Part shown: positions 1 to 7,989 of the stretch, piece after piece
How the letters are laid out: every line of letters starts with the position of its first letter
Numbering within the stretch: the stretch's first letter is position 1
Assembly (NCBI RefSeq): GCF_020741395.1
Contig: NZ_DYZA01000018.1
Location: 1 to 17,719, forward strand
DNA from: Mailhella massiliensis
GTDB taxonomy: Bacteria > Desulfobacterota > Desulfovibrionia > Desulfovibrionales > Desulfovibrionaceae
Reading direction: 5' to 3'
DNA length: 17,719 bases
Notes under the pieces: generated by a model
Database searches by the model: none
Told to the model about the DNA's origin: nothing
What the model saw: only the letters and a program-made list of their open reading frames with translations
Position numbers and translations under genes: made by a program

Positions 1-213
1 CGCCGCTGTTTACACGTTTTCTTCCCCCGTCTGCATGCAAAACAACGGAATATTTTCGCGCAAAAAAACTTTTTCCCCCAAGCTTGTAAAAAATGTCTTT
101 AAAAGGACAGCATGGAAGAAAAAATCGCGCATATCATTCCCTGTGGTTTGAGAAAGAAAAAACCGGCTGGAGCTTTCAGGATACCGTCACCTCAAACACC
201 TCAAGGAGCAACC

Positions 214-1617
214 ATGCCCTCTGCCTCGGTCCTCTCTTTAAAAAACAGCAAGCTGTTGAGCTGGCTCATCTGCTTCGCCATCGCCGGAGCGGCCACCTTT
301 CTTCTGTACGACGCGGCCAAGCCGCAGGTGAACCTGTACTGGTTCGGCACCATCCTTGCCATTGCCATGTTCGCCACCAGCCTGCTGCCGAACTTCGCCA
401 CCGTCGTTCTGCTGCTCATGTACTATGTAATCACGGGCGTGGCCGCCCCGGAACTGGCCTTTGTCGGCTGGACGGCCCCCATCCCGTGGCTCAGCCTGTG
501 CGGCATGCTGCTCGGCGTTCTCATGGACAAGTGCAATCTTGCAAGCCGCATCGCCCTGGTGCTGCTCACACGCATAGGCACCACTCCGGTACGTCTGTAC
601 GCGGCCTTTCTGCTGGCGGGCCTCGTACTTGCCGCCATCATCCCCGATATCATCACCGTCATGATCATCTTCATGACCATCGCCCAGGGCATGTGCACAA
701 GTCTCAAACTGGACAAGAATTCCCGCTCCTCCGCCACCATCATTCTCGCGGCCTTTTTCGGCGCGGCCATTCCTTCGGCCATGTATCTGCCCAACAATAC
801 GGGCATCATCGGCCTGCTCATGGTCAAGGATATGGGCGTACCCTTCACCTGGCTCAGCTTCGCCTTTGAAAACATGGGGTTCCAAGCGCTCCACGCCTTC
901 GTGGCTTACGGCATCCTCCATGTGTTCGGAAGCCGCGAGCTTGCCGTGCACATTGCAAGCTGCCGAGCCGTGGCTTCGGATGAACTGCGCAAACTCGGTT
1001 CCATGAGCCGCGAGGAAAAGAAAACGCTTCTGCTCACCGTGGCCGCGCTCATAGGTTTTGTTTCCGAACCGCTGCACCATATTCCCGGCTACTATGTGTT
1101 CTGCTCCATTGTACTTCTCGGATTCACTCCGCTCTTCAAACTACTCACCGGCGACGATATCGAAAAGGTACAGTTCTCCATCCTCTTCTTTATCGCAGGC
1201 TGCATGGCCATAGGCATCATCGCAGGCAGCCTCGGCATACCCGCATGGCTCTCGGAAAAGCTCATGCCCATACTGCGTGAAATACAGAGCCTGCCCCTGG
1301 CCTCGTTCTTCGCCTACTGGGTAGGCGTGCTCTCCAACCTGGTGCTCACGCCCGTAGCTGCAGCCACCAGTCTCAGCATCCCCATGGCGGAAATCGCCAC
1401 CAGCCTCGGCATGCCCATCAAGCCCGTGCTCTACAGCTTCCTGTACGGGCTGGATCAGTTCTTCCTGCCCTATGAGCTCGCGCCTGCGCTCATCATGTTT
1501 GCCACCGGCTATGTGCGCATACGCTATGTGCTGGTGCTCATGACCTTGCGCATGTTCCTCGTTTCTTTCGCCGTCCTTATCACGGCAACCTTCCTCTGGC
1601 CCATGATGGGCATGTAA
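214..1617 (+). CDS. SLC13/DASS-family anion permease (Na+-coupled di/tricarboxylate or sulfate-type transporter)
   Basis: A 467-residue integral membrane protein made of repeated hydrophobic segments, the usual length for the divalent anion:Na+ symporter (SLC13/DASS/CitMHS-like) group. Two re-entrant-loop signatures are visible in the two halves: PNNTG near residues 193-197 and SNLVLTPVAA near 374-383. They correspond to the paired S/P-N-T substrate and sodium motifs of the family. A charged cytoplasmic linker (about 250-272) separates the halves. The substrate cannot be read from the sequence; dicarboxylates, sulfate or organosulfonates are all possible. I chose the ATG at 214 because AAGGAG (203-208) sits 5 nt upstream and the protein then begins just before the first membrane span. 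An in-frame ATG at 112, also with an AGGA, would add 34 polar residues. A hairpin follows the stop, and a CRP-type regulator lies just downstream and could control this gene. Confidence 0.85.
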   Translation: MPSASVLSLKNSKLLSWLICFAIAGAATFLLYDAAKPQVNLYWFGTILAIAMFATSLLPNFATVVLLLMYYVITGVAAPELAFVGWTAPIPWLSLCGMLLGVLMDKCNLASRIALVLLTRIGTTPVRLYAAFLLAGLVLAAIIPDIITVMIIFMTIAQGMCTSLKLDKNSRSSATIILAAFFGAAIPSAMYLPNNTGIIGLLMVKDMGVPFTWLSFAFENMGFQALHAFVAYGILHVFGSRELAVHIASCRAVASDELRKLGSMSREEKKTLLLTVAALIGFVSEPLHHIPGYYVFCSIVLLGFTPLFKLLTGDDIEKVQFSILFFIAGCMAIGIIAGSLGIPAWLSEKLMPILREIQSLPLASFFAYWVGVLSNLVLTPVAAATSLSIPMAEIATSLGMPIKPVLYSFLYGLDQFFLPYELAPALIMFATGYVRIRYVLVLMTLRMFLVSFAVLITATFLWPMMGM

Positions 1618-1629
1618 GGCCCGGCATAC

Positions 1630-1660
1630 AAGAGCCGTCCCGCATTGCGGGGCGGCTCTT
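1630..1660 (+). terminator. Hairpin terminator after the DASS permease
   Basis: A stem of about 14 bp (1630-1643 with 1647-1660, one G·U pair) closes on a 3-nt ATT loop. It starts 13 nt after the permease stop. The T-tract is poor (TTGTGTT), so it is a weak intrinsic terminator or an RNA-stabilising hairpin. It separates the permease message from the regulator gene. Confidence 0.65.
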
Positions 1661-1723
1661 GTGTTACATAATGTTCAGGACTACCATGGAAACCTCTCCC
1701 ACCTTCTTCAGGCAGGAAACACC

Positions 1724-2440
1724 ATGGAACGCCCCGGTCCCCTCTGCGCGTCTTTCGGTACAGGCAGCGTATGGAAGGAAAACAACGTCATTTCCATGCT
1801 TGAGCAGAACAGTGTATGGCGCAGCATTCTCTCACAGGGAGAATATCTCCCTCTCGACAAGGGACGGTGCTGGACAGAATGTCCCGGCAACGACCGCTTC
1901 GCCTTCTTGGACAAGGGGCTGATACGTCTCTCCTCACTGGGAGAAAACGGCAGTGAAAGGATTTTCCTGCATATCGGGGCAGGCTGTATTTTCGGTGAAC
2001 TGAGCTGCATGCACGTCGCGCCCCTCAGCACAGCCTCTTTTCTGGCCATGGAGCCTTGCGAGGTCTATCTCTTCCCCAAAAGCCTTCTGGAAGACCGTTC
2101 CTTCACGCTGCTCCACCCCGAGCTCATGATGAACCTTGTGCAGTCTCTTATCCTGAAGGCCGGAGCCTTTTTCGGACAAATAGAGGAAAGGGTAGGCCTT
2201 TCTCCGGAAAATCTGGTCTGCCGCTATCTTTTCCGCCTTCAAGAAGAAGGTTCGGGCCATTTGAGGCCCCGCTTCTCCCAGTCCGACCTTGCTCTTGCCC
2301 TGGGCCTGCACAGAAGCACTGTCTGCCGTGTTCTGCACGATTTACGGGAGCGGGGTATCCTTGGGGAGTTCACCAGAACAAAACTGGAAATACTGGACAG
2401 AGAAGGATTGCGCGATATGTGCCGTACGGGAAATAAGTAG
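1724..2440 (+). CDS. CRP/FNR-family transcriptional regulator
   Basis: A 238-residue protein with the two-domain CRP/FNR layout. A cyclic-nucleotide-binding-like beta-roll spans about residues 30-125 and includes IGAGCIFGELSC near 84-95, the position of the GE turn in CRP-like folds. A dimerisation helix (about 127-155) is followed by a C-terminal winged helix-turn-helix with FSQSDLALALGLHRSTVCRVL at about 184-203, matching the recognition-helix pattern S/T-V-x-R-x-L. The four-cysteine 4Fe-4S arrangement of FNR is not evident: cysteines are at 8, 49, 53, 88, 95 and 112, so C49/C53 and C88/C95 are only possible redox or metal ligands. The start at 1724 has AGGA (1714-1717) at 6 nt. An in-frame ATG at 1661 lies right after the terminator stem without a good SD. 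The effector is unknown; the adjacent permease is a plausible target. Confidence 0.85.
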   Translation: MERPGPLCASFGTGSVWKENNVISMLEQNSVWRSILSQGEYLPLDKGRCWTECPGNDRFAFLDKGLIRLSSLGENGSERIFLHIGAGCIFGELSCMHVAPLSTASFLAMEPCEVYLFPKSLLEDRSFTLLHPELMMNLVQSLILKAGAFFGQIEERVGLSPENLVCRYLFRLQEEGSGHLRPRFSQSDLALALGLHRSTVCRVLHDLRERGILGEFTRTKLEILDREGLRDMCRTGNK

Positions 2441-2477
2441 ATAATTCAACGTATGGCCTTATCCTCTCAGCCTCGCG

Positions 2478-3110
2478 TCAGGCCTGCCTTTTCCCGAGTT
2501 CCTCCAGCAGCCGCGCAAGGGCCTTGCCCCTGTGACTGCGGGCCATTTTCGCCTCGCGGGACAGTTCCGCTCCCGTGCAGCCGAGCTCAGGGTCGAAGAA
2601 AAGCGGGTCATAGCCGAAGCCGTTTTCCCCGGAAGGCTGCCGGGCTATCACGCCTTCCCACGCGCCGGAGGCTACAATATCGGCGGGAGAATCCTTCCAT
2701 CCTGAGGGATAGACCATGGCCATGCAGCAACGGAAACGGGCGCTGCGCTTTTCTTCCGGCACTCCTTCCAGCTCCGCAAGAAGCTTTCTGTTGTTACGCT
2801 CATCCTTGCTTTCCCCCTCCAGAAGAGGCCAGTCCCTGCCGTACCTTGCAGAATACACGCCGGGCGCGCCGCCCAGGGCGTCCACCTCCAGGCCGGAATC
2901 GTCGGCCACGGCGGGCAGGTGCAGCATATCGGCCACGGTGCGGGCCTTAATGAGGGCGTTTTCCTCGAAGGTCGCACCTGTTTCCTCTATATCGGGAAAG
3001 CCCTCGGGCAAACTTTCCACATGGAAGCCGAACCGGGCCAGGGGGGCACGAAGTTCCCTGACCTTGCCCTGATTATGCGTTGCGAGAATAAGCGTGCAGG
3101 AAGCTGCCAT
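2478..3110 (-). CDS. rdgB: XTP/dITP diphosphatase (non-canonical purine NTP pyrophosphatase, RdgB/HAM1 family)
   Basis: A 210-residue cytosolic enzyme, the normal family length. It hydrolyses dITP, XTP and ITP to the monophosphate plus pyrophosphate, keeping deaminated purines out of DNA and RNA. All family motifs are present: ATHNQGKVREL near residues 10-20 (triphosphate binding), TGATFEENALIKA near 45-57, ADDSGLEVDALGGAPGVYSA near 69-88 with the catalytic Asp pair, GFGYDPLF near 164-171, and SHRGKA near 192-197. The start at 3110 is chosen because AAGGAG lies 6 nt upstream and the protein then begins directly before the first beta strand; an in-frame ATG 10 codons further out is less well supported. 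The gene diverges from rimO and converges on the regulator, with only 37 nt between stops and no clear terminator. Confidence 0.95.
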   Translation of the reverse strand: MAASCTLILATHNQGKVRELRAPLARFGFHVESLPEGFPDIEETGATFEENALIKARTVADMLHLPAVADDSGLEVDALGGAPGVYSARYGRDWPLLEGESKDERNNRKLLAELEGVPEEKRSARFRCCMAMVYPSGWKDSPADIVASGAWEGVIARQPSGENGFGYDPLFFDPELGCTGAELSREAKMARSHRGKALARLLEELGKRQA

Positions 3111-3148
3111 GGGGTCTCCTTGCCGAAAGGCGGTTTTCATGGCAGAAA

Positions 3149-3177
3149 GAGATATCGCAGGCCAGTCCTGTTGACAA
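3149..3177 (-). promoter_or_regulatory. Possible sigma-70-type promoter for rdgB
   Basis: On the minus strand a TTGTCA hexamer (3172-3177, 5 of 6 to TTGACA) stands 17 bp before TATCTC (3149-3154). This would place the transcript start about 30 nt upstream of the rdgB start. The region is the 91-nt divergent gap with rimO. The -10 match is weak, so this is tentative. Confidence 0.3.
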
Positions 3178-3201
3178 GTCCAGGTCTGCTCCGAAGGTAG
3201 T

Positions 3202-4488
3202 ATGCTCCGTATCTATTCCCAAAGCCTTGGCTGCCCCAAGACCCGCGTCGATACCGAACGGCTGCTGGGATCTCTCGGGCCCGTCGTCACCGTGGATATG
3301 CCCGAACAGGCAGACCTTGTGTTCATAAATACCTGCGCCTTCATCGCTCCCGCCGTGCAGGAATCCGTGCAGGCCGTCGTGGAAATGATAGAGGACATAG
3401 GCTCCCTTCCCGGAGGAAAAAGGCCCTTCCTCGCCGTAGCCGGCTGCCTGCCCGGCCGCTATGGTATTGCCGATCTCAAGGCGGAACTTCCGGAAGTGGA
3501 TCTCTGGCTGCATACCGACGATATCGGTACCTGGGCGGAACAACTTGCCCGGGCCCTCAAACTGGACCCCCCCGCCTCCGGACGTCTGCTCAGCACCGGC
3601 CCTTCCTATGCCTGGCTGAAGATAGGAGAAGGCTGCCGCCACAACTGCTCCTTCTGCGCCATTCCCTCCATACGCGGCAAATACACCTCTGAAGACGCAG
3701 ACAAACTCATTATGGAAGCTTCCGCCCTGGTGCAGGATGGAGTGAAAGAACTCATCCTCGTGGCCCAAGACGTGACAGCCTATGGTACAGACTTCGGCAA
3801 AGATCCACGCTTCCTGCTGGAAAAACTCCTTTCCCTTGAAGGACTCAGGCGTCTGCGTCTGCTCTACCTGTATCCGGCCGGGCTCACCCGCGATCTTCTG
3901 CAGTTCCTCAAGGAAGCAGGCAAGCCCTTTGTCCCCTATTTCGACATGCCTCTACAGCATGCCCACCCGGACGTGCTCAGGCGTATGGGTCGCCCCTTCT
4001 CCGGCAACCCGCAGGAAGCGGTGGACCGCATACGCGACGTGTTCCCCGGAGCGGCCCTGCGCACCACCATGATGGTAGGTTTCCCCGGGGAAAGCGACGA
4101 GCACTTCCGCACGCTCATGGATTTTGTGGAAAAAAACCGCTTCCACCACATGGGAGTATTTGCTTTCCAACCTGAAGAAGGCACTGAAGCCGCCTCCATG
4201 CCGAACCAGATCGACGAGGATATCAAAGAAGAACGCAGGGATGCTCTGATGGAGCTGCAAAGTTCCATCAGCGAGGATATTCTTTCCGCATACGCCGGGC
4301 AGCGTATGGAAGTACTGGTCGACGAAAGTTCCGACGAATGGCCGGGCCTTTACACCGGCCGCACATGGTTCCAGGCCCCGGATGTGGACGGTCTGACCTA
4401 TGTCAGTGGCCCTGGTGTTGAAAAAGGCGCCATGGTGGAAGCCGACATTGTGGAAACTAGGGAGTATGATTTGATCGCCCTGGCATAA
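3202..4488 (+). CDS. rimO: Ribosomal protein S12 methylthiotransferase RimO (radical SAM)
   Basis: A 428-residue member of the methylthiotransferase family. RimO adds a methylthio group to the beta carbon of the conserved aspartate of ribosomal protein S12 (Asp89 in E. coli), using SAM and two 4Fe-4S clusters. The N-terminal UPF0004 domain carries the three cluster cysteines C11 (SLGCPKTRVDTE), C45 (FINTCAF) and C82 (VAGCLPGRY). The radical SAM domain has the CxxxCxxC motif GCRHNCSFCAIPSIRGK (C145, C149, C152). A C-terminal TRAM domain covers about 360-428. CAIPSIRGK and the overall length point to RimO rather than MiaB. AAGG at 3194-3197 lies 4 nt before the ATG. The lipoprotein gene follows after 12 nt, so the two are probably co-transcribed. 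Confidence 0.95.
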   Translation: MLRIYSQSLGCPKTRVDTERLLGSLGPVVTVDMPEQADLVFINTCAFIAPAVQESVQAVVEMIEDIGSLPGGKRPFLAVAGCLPGRYGIADLKAELPEVDLWLHTDDIGTWAEQLARALKLDPPASGRLLSTGPSYAWLKIGEGCRHNCSFCAIPSIRGKYTSEDADKLIMEASALVQDGVKELILVAQDVTAYGTDFGKDPRFLLEKLLSLEGLRRLRLLYLYPAGLTRDLLQFLKEAGKPFVPYFDMPLQHAHPDVLRRMGRPFSGNPQEAVDRIRDVFPGAALRTTMMVGFPGESDEHFRTLMDFVEKNRFHHMGVFAFQPEEGTEAASMPNQIDEDIKEERRDALMELQSSISEDILSAYAGQRMEVLVDESSDEWPGLYTGRTWFQAPDVDGLTYVSGPGVEKGAMVEADIVETREYDLIALA

Positions 4489-4500
4489 CAAGGAAACATC

Positions 4501-6033
4501 ATGCGAAAACTACTGCTCTTTCTTTTCTGTTCGCTTCTTCTCGCCGCCTGTGTCGCCACCTCGGGAACAAAGAGCGACCTCAGCGGCGTATGGGTAGACG
4601 AGCAGGAACGCCTCTATTTTCTGGATGAAGACGGCTCCCTTGGTCTTCCCGGCCAGGCAACGCTTTCCGGCGTGCACTGGCATGTGGAAAACGGAGTGCT
4701 CACCCTTTCCTTCATGGACACTCCCGGCGGGAAGGTTCTGGAAAAAAAGCTCGTTCTCAAAGAGTCCCGCACAGGCAGCCTGACCTTTACCGATGCCGAC
4801 GGCGCGACCGTGATATGGAAAAAAAGCCGCGCCAAGGTGGGCAAGCTGGAAGGGACGCTGTTCTTCCGCGAACGTATGGCCCTGCCGCCGCAGGTGGTGG
4901 TATATGTCCAGCTCTATCCCCTTCATTCCTCGATGCCCGTGGGCGTATCCATCGCGCCTGCTCCCGGGAGCGGAGAAATAGGCTTCCGTGTCTACTATCT
5001 GGAACAGATCACGGGAAAAGAGGTGCGCCTTGCCGCCGCCATATTGCACAGTGGGGAAACGCTCTTCGCCACGCAGAACGATGAAAACCTTTCCCTGCCC
5101 TCTACCCCCCGCATACTGCTCTACCGCACCATGCCCGGCGAACATCAGCTTCCGCCGCTCCAGACTCCGGCAAGCTACAAGGGGACGCTGCGCGTTTCCG
5201 GCAAGGAAAGCACCGTGCACCTCTACCTGGAAGCCGGAGGCCTCGCCCTGCTCACACAGGACGGCGACCGCAACCAGTACATGGGCACCTGGATGGAAAA
5301 GGACAGAAACCGCACCATAGAAATCACGCGTGGGGCGCTCAAACCCGTGACTGCCACACGCGAAGCCGGGGGCGGACTTTTACTGAGCGGCCTTTCCTCT
5401 CAGAGGGTGGAACTTCAGCCTGCCGAGCTCCCCTGGCCTTCCAAAGGCTTCCTTATCGAAGGGGAAATCAGGAATCAGGGCGGCAAACCCGTTTTTTCCG
5501 AATGTAATTCCCAGCGGGATATCCCCCTTCTGCCTTCCGGCAAGGGCTATGAGCAACTCAGCCATATCATGCAGGAAACCGGTAATGCCTCCGTGGTGCT
5601 GGAAGGCCGCATGCAGGAAGGTGCGCTTGAGGCCTCCAATGTCTTCGTAGTCAAAAAAGGCGGTGTCTGCTCCACGGAAAACTACGCTTCCGCACCCCTG
5701 CTCGGAACCTACTGGCGCATGCGTGAAATCAACGGCAAGGCCGTGGAACAGTTCCCAGATCAACCCGAACCCCATCTTATCCTGCGCGATAAAGGGCAGG
5801 CCAGCGGCTCCGACGGATGCAACAACTTCTTTATGGACTGGGAAAGAAAAGATCAGCGCCTGACCTTCTCCGGCGGGGGCTCCACGCTCCGCCTCTGCCC
5901 CCAGGGTGAAGAGCAGGCCCGCGCTATCCAGGAAATGTTCCCCAAAGTGGATGAATGGAACATCAACGGTTCCATGCTGGAATTTCGCGCTAAAAACAAT
6001 ATCATCGCCGTGTTTGAAGCCGTGGAAATGTAA
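4501..6033 (+). CDS. Multidomain envelope lipoprotein with YbaY/YscW-like, NlpE-like and C-terminal META (HslJ-like) domains
   Basis: A 510-residue exported lipoprotein. The signal peptide ends in the lipobox LLAAC, with Cys17 as the lipidated residue; residue 18 is Val, not Asp, so outer-membrane sorting is likely by the Lol rule. Reading along the mature protein: a lipocalin-like beta segment (about 26-108), a YbaY/YscW-like beta domain (about 114-212, starting GKLEGTLFFRE), an NlpE-like beta segment (about 226-300, with GTLRVSG and MGTWMEKD but without the CxxC of E. coli NlpE), a small beta domain with FSECNS (about 316-390), and a META domain (about 399-508, with LGTYWRM, SDGCNNFFMDW and STLRLCP). 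Those domains occur in envelope-stress and heat-shock-associated lipoproteins; a specific function is not known. AAGGA precedes the start by about 7 nt, and the gene directly follows rimO. Confidence 0.8.
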   Translation: MRKLLLFLFCSLLLAACVATSGTKSDLSGVWVDEQERLYFLDEDGSLGLPGQATLSGVHWHVENGVLTLSFMDTPGGKVLEKKLVLKESRTGSLTFTDADGATVIWKKSRAKVGKLEGTLFFRERMALPPQVVVYVQLYPLHSSMPVGVSIAPAPGSGEIGFRVYYLEQITGKEVRLAAAILHSGETLFATQNDENLSLPSTPRILLYRTMPGEHQLPPLQTPASYKGTLRVSGKESTVHLYLEAGGLALLTQDGDRNQYMGTWMEKDRNRTIEITRGALKPVTATREAGGGLLLSGLSSQRVELQPAELPWPSKGFLIEGEIRNQGGKPVFSECNSQRDIPLLPSGKGYEQLSHIMQETGNASVVLEGRMQEGALEASNVFVVKKGGVCSTENYASAPLLGTYWRMREINGKAVEQFPDQPEPHLILRDKGQASGSDGCNNFFMDWERKDQRLTFSGGGSTLRLCPQGEEQARAIQEMFPKVDEWNINGSMLEFRAKNNIIAVFEAVEM

Positions 6034-6152
6034 ATGCCGGAACCTTACTGTCCATGTCTGACCTATGGCAAACCGGGCCTTGCGGCAACGCACGGTTATC
6101 CCCGGTAAATCCACAATTTCCGGAACACATTATGCAGCAAGATCCCTAAAAA

Positions 6153-6188
6153 GCGAGCCGCCTTCCCGAATACGGAAAGGCGGCTCGC
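6153..6188 (-). terminator. Intrinsic terminator of the hldD operon
   Basis: A perfect 12-bp GC-rich stem (6153-6164 with 6177-6188) plus an inner CCG/CGG. Read on the minus strand it is followed directly by TTTTTA, a good factor-independent terminator for hldD, whose stop is 22 nt away. It may also slow plus-strand transcripts from the lipoprotein gene, but there is no T-run on that side. Confidence 0.85.
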
Positions 6189-6209
6189 CGCTTAGTGGAT
6201 CATCAATCT

Positions 6210-7190
6210 CTACAGAGAGCAGAGATACGGATCATCCTGCATGAGATAGTTGCGCACATAGTCGTCCACGCCCTCTTCCAGGGAATGGAACTTCACAGGG
6301 CAGTTCTCGCGCTCCAGCCAGGACATATCGGCCTCGGTAAAATACTGGTACTTGCCCTTGAGATGCTCGGGCATGTCGAAGTATTCGATGTTCTCCTCCC
6401 TGTCCATGGAGGAAAACACAGCCTTCGCAAGGTCGTTCCAGCTGCGGGCACGGCCCGTGCCCACGTTGAAGATACCGTTGCAGGAGGGCGTTTCCATGAA
6501 CCAGCACATGAGTGCAGCGCAGTCCTTGGAATACACGAAGTCGCGCACGGATTCCCCGTCGCCGTAATGCGGATTGTCGGACTTGAAAAGACGGATCTTC
6601 CCTGTCTCCTTTACCTGCGGAACCGCGCGGCAGACCATGCTCATCATGCTGCCCTTGTGATATTCATCCGGCCCGTAGACATTGAAGAACTTGAGGTTCA
6701 CCACTTCGCCGAGCAGCTTGTGACGCAGGCACCACATGTCGAAAAGCTTCTTGGAATAGCCGTACATGTTCAAAGGACGGAGCTTCGGCATGATATCCAG
6801 GGAGTCGGAAAAGCCGAGTTCCCCGTCGCCGTAGGTGGCGGCGCTGCTCGCGGTGATGAACCGCGCACCGGCCTCCAGAGAAGCAAGGCACAGCTCCACC
6901 GTATAGTGAAAGTTGTTTTCCATGAGAAAATCGGCGTTCCGTTCCGTGGTGGAAGAGCAGGCACCCATGTGGATCACGCAGTCCACGCCTTCCAGCTTCT
7001 TGCCGGAACGGAGTTCCTCAAGAAACCTGTCGCGGTGCATGTAGTTGCTGTAGCGCAGGTGGGAAAGGTTCTTCCACTTCTCCGTGGAGGCAAGATTGTC
7101 CACCACAAGTATGTCGTCTTCGCCCTGCCGGTTCAGTTCCCATATCATGTTCGCGCCGATGAGGCCGGCGCCGCCGGTTACAATGATCAT
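6210..7190 (-). CDS. hldD: ADP-L-glycero-D-manno-heptose 6-epimerase (HldD/RfaD)
   Basis: A 326-residue short-chain dehydrogenase/epimerase, the expected family length. It converts ADP-D-glycero-beta-D-manno-heptose to the L-glycero form, the donor for the LPS inner core. Visible motifs are the N-terminal NAD(P)-binding GGAGLIG (residues 6-12), acidic D31 after the second strand, SSAATYG (115-121) with catalytic-type Ser/Thr residues, the YxxxK pair Y143/K147 in NMYGYSKK, and NVYGPDEYHKGSM (170-182), characteristic of HldD. Its start overlaps the stop of the YkgJ-type gene by 4 nt (ATGA), so the two are translationally coupled. A strong terminator follows. The presence of this gene shows an LPS-bearing Gram-negative host. 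Confidence 0.94.
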   Translation of the reverse strand: MIIVTGGAGLIGANMIWELNRQGEDDILVVDNLASTEKWKNLSHLRYSNYMHRDRFLEELRSGKKLEGVDCVIHMGACSSTTERNADFLMENNFHYTVELCLASLEAGARFITASSAATYGDGELGFSDSLDIMPKLRPLNMYGYSKKLFDMWCLRHKLLGEVVNLKFFNVYGPDEYHKGSMMSMVCRAVPQVKETGKIRLFKSDNPHYGDGESVRDFVYSKDCAALMCWFMETPSCNGIFNVGTGRARSWNDLAKAVFSSMDREENIEYFDMPEHLKGKYQYFTEADMSWLERENCPVKFHSLEEGVDDYVRNYLMQDDPYLCSL

Positions 7191-7885
7191 GCGTGCCTCT
7201 TCAGTGTGGCCTTGGTGGTCTGCACAAGGGTAATGCCGCCGTCGGCGTTGTGTCTGGCGTCGATGCCGAACATGATGACAGTGTGCATGAGCGGACGGCC
7301 GAACAGAAAGTCCAGTATTTCCTTGCGCACCCTGCCTTTTTCCATGACAAGTTCCCGGAAGGCCCTGTCGTATTCCACTACCTTCACCAGAGCGCGGCGC
7401 GCCTCTTCCTCCTCCTCAAGGCGGGAGGCTATGTCGGTAAGGGCGGCATAGCTGCAGCTCTCTTCATGGGCTTCCACAGATTCCATGAGCCACTGAGGAG
7501 CATGGAGAAGTTCAAGAATGGCCCGGCGATCCAGCCTGTCCTCACCCTGCATGGACAAGAGAGCCTTCGGGTTTTCACAGAAAAGCGCCCGGCACTCTGC
7601 CGGATGCCTGCCGTGGATGAAACAGCGGTTGTCCTCCATGAGAAAGCGGCAGGTCCAGTCATCCGGGCGGGAACCGAAGGGCGCGGCTATCTTCACGATT
7701 TCCTCAGGAAGAGGTACCACATGGTCGTTGGAGTTGTCGCGCACGAGTTCGCCCGCGCGGAATGTGCACAGATCCTGCAGCTGAAGCACGCCCTCCACCA
7801 GAAGGGGAGTGTCTTCCTTATGCAGCGCGGGGCCGCCCTTGCGGCAGCAGGTTCCGCACTGGCGGCATTGTTGTTGTTCGCTCAT
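7187..7885 (-). CDS. YkgJ-family zinc/iron-chelating cysteine-cluster protein
   Basis: A 232-residue protein with the N-terminal CxxCxxCC cluster CRQCGTCC (C7, C10, C13, C14) and further cysteines at 40, 79, 88, 98 and 103, including CRFLMEDNRCFIHGRHPAEC. This matches the YkgJ/CxxCxxCC family, in which the cysteines are thought to bind a metal or Fe-S cluster; the reaction is not known. The C-terminal third is acidic and helical (a run of glutamates near 157-162). The start is supported by GAGG 6 nt upstream. The gene overlaps hldD by 4 nt. A bidirectional hairpin ends 24 nt upstream of the start, so its promoter, if separate, must overlap that hairpin. A role linked to LPS synthesis is inference from position only. 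Confidence 0.8.
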   Translation of the reverse strand: MSEQQQCRQCGTCCRKGGPALHKEDTPLLVEGVLQLQDLCTFRAGELVRDNSNDHVVPLPEEIVKIAAPFGSRPDDWTCRFLMEDNRCFIHGRHPAECRALFCENPKALLSMQGEDRLDRRAILELLHAPQWLMESVEAHEESCSYAALTDIASRLEEEEEARRALVKVVEYDRAFRELVMEKGRVRKEILDFLFGRPLMHTVIMFGIDARHNADGGITLVQTTKATLKRHA

Positions 7886-7908
7886 GATATCCTCACTGGA
7901 ACTTTAGG

Positions 7909-7962
7909 AAAAAGCCCGTTTCCCGCAGGAAGGCACAGCTTCCCGCGCGGGCCGGGCTTTTT
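7909..7962. terminator. Bidirectional terminator-like hairpin between the YkgJ gene and the 98-aa gene
   Basis: AAAAAGCCCG (7909-7918) and CGGGCTTTTT (7953-7962) form a perfect 10-bp outer stem, and an inner GGAAG/CTTCC hairpin fills the loop. Either strand shows a GC stem followed by a T-run. On the minus strand it lies 28 nt after the stop of the 98-aa gene and just before the SD of the YkgJ gene, so it could terminate or attenuate read-through into ykgJ-hldD. Confidence 0.7.
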
Positions 7963-7989
7963 CATGAACATGTCCGGGAGCATAAAGGG

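Noticed and set aside
1..213. Promoter of the permease in the first 213 nt
   Set aside because: Several A/T-rich tracts exist, but I could not find a convincing -35/-10 pair, so none is called.
3171..3176. TTGACA as the -35 of rimO
   Set aside because: At 16-18 bp spacing no acceptable -10 is present, and it would place the transcript start at or past the rimO ATG. The overlapping TTGTCA on the minus strand fits rdgB better.
6195..7451. 418-codon open plus-strand frame opposite hldD and the YkgJ gene
   Set aside because: hldD and YkgJ motifs on the minus strand are unmistakable, and the plus-strand frame has shadow-type composition.
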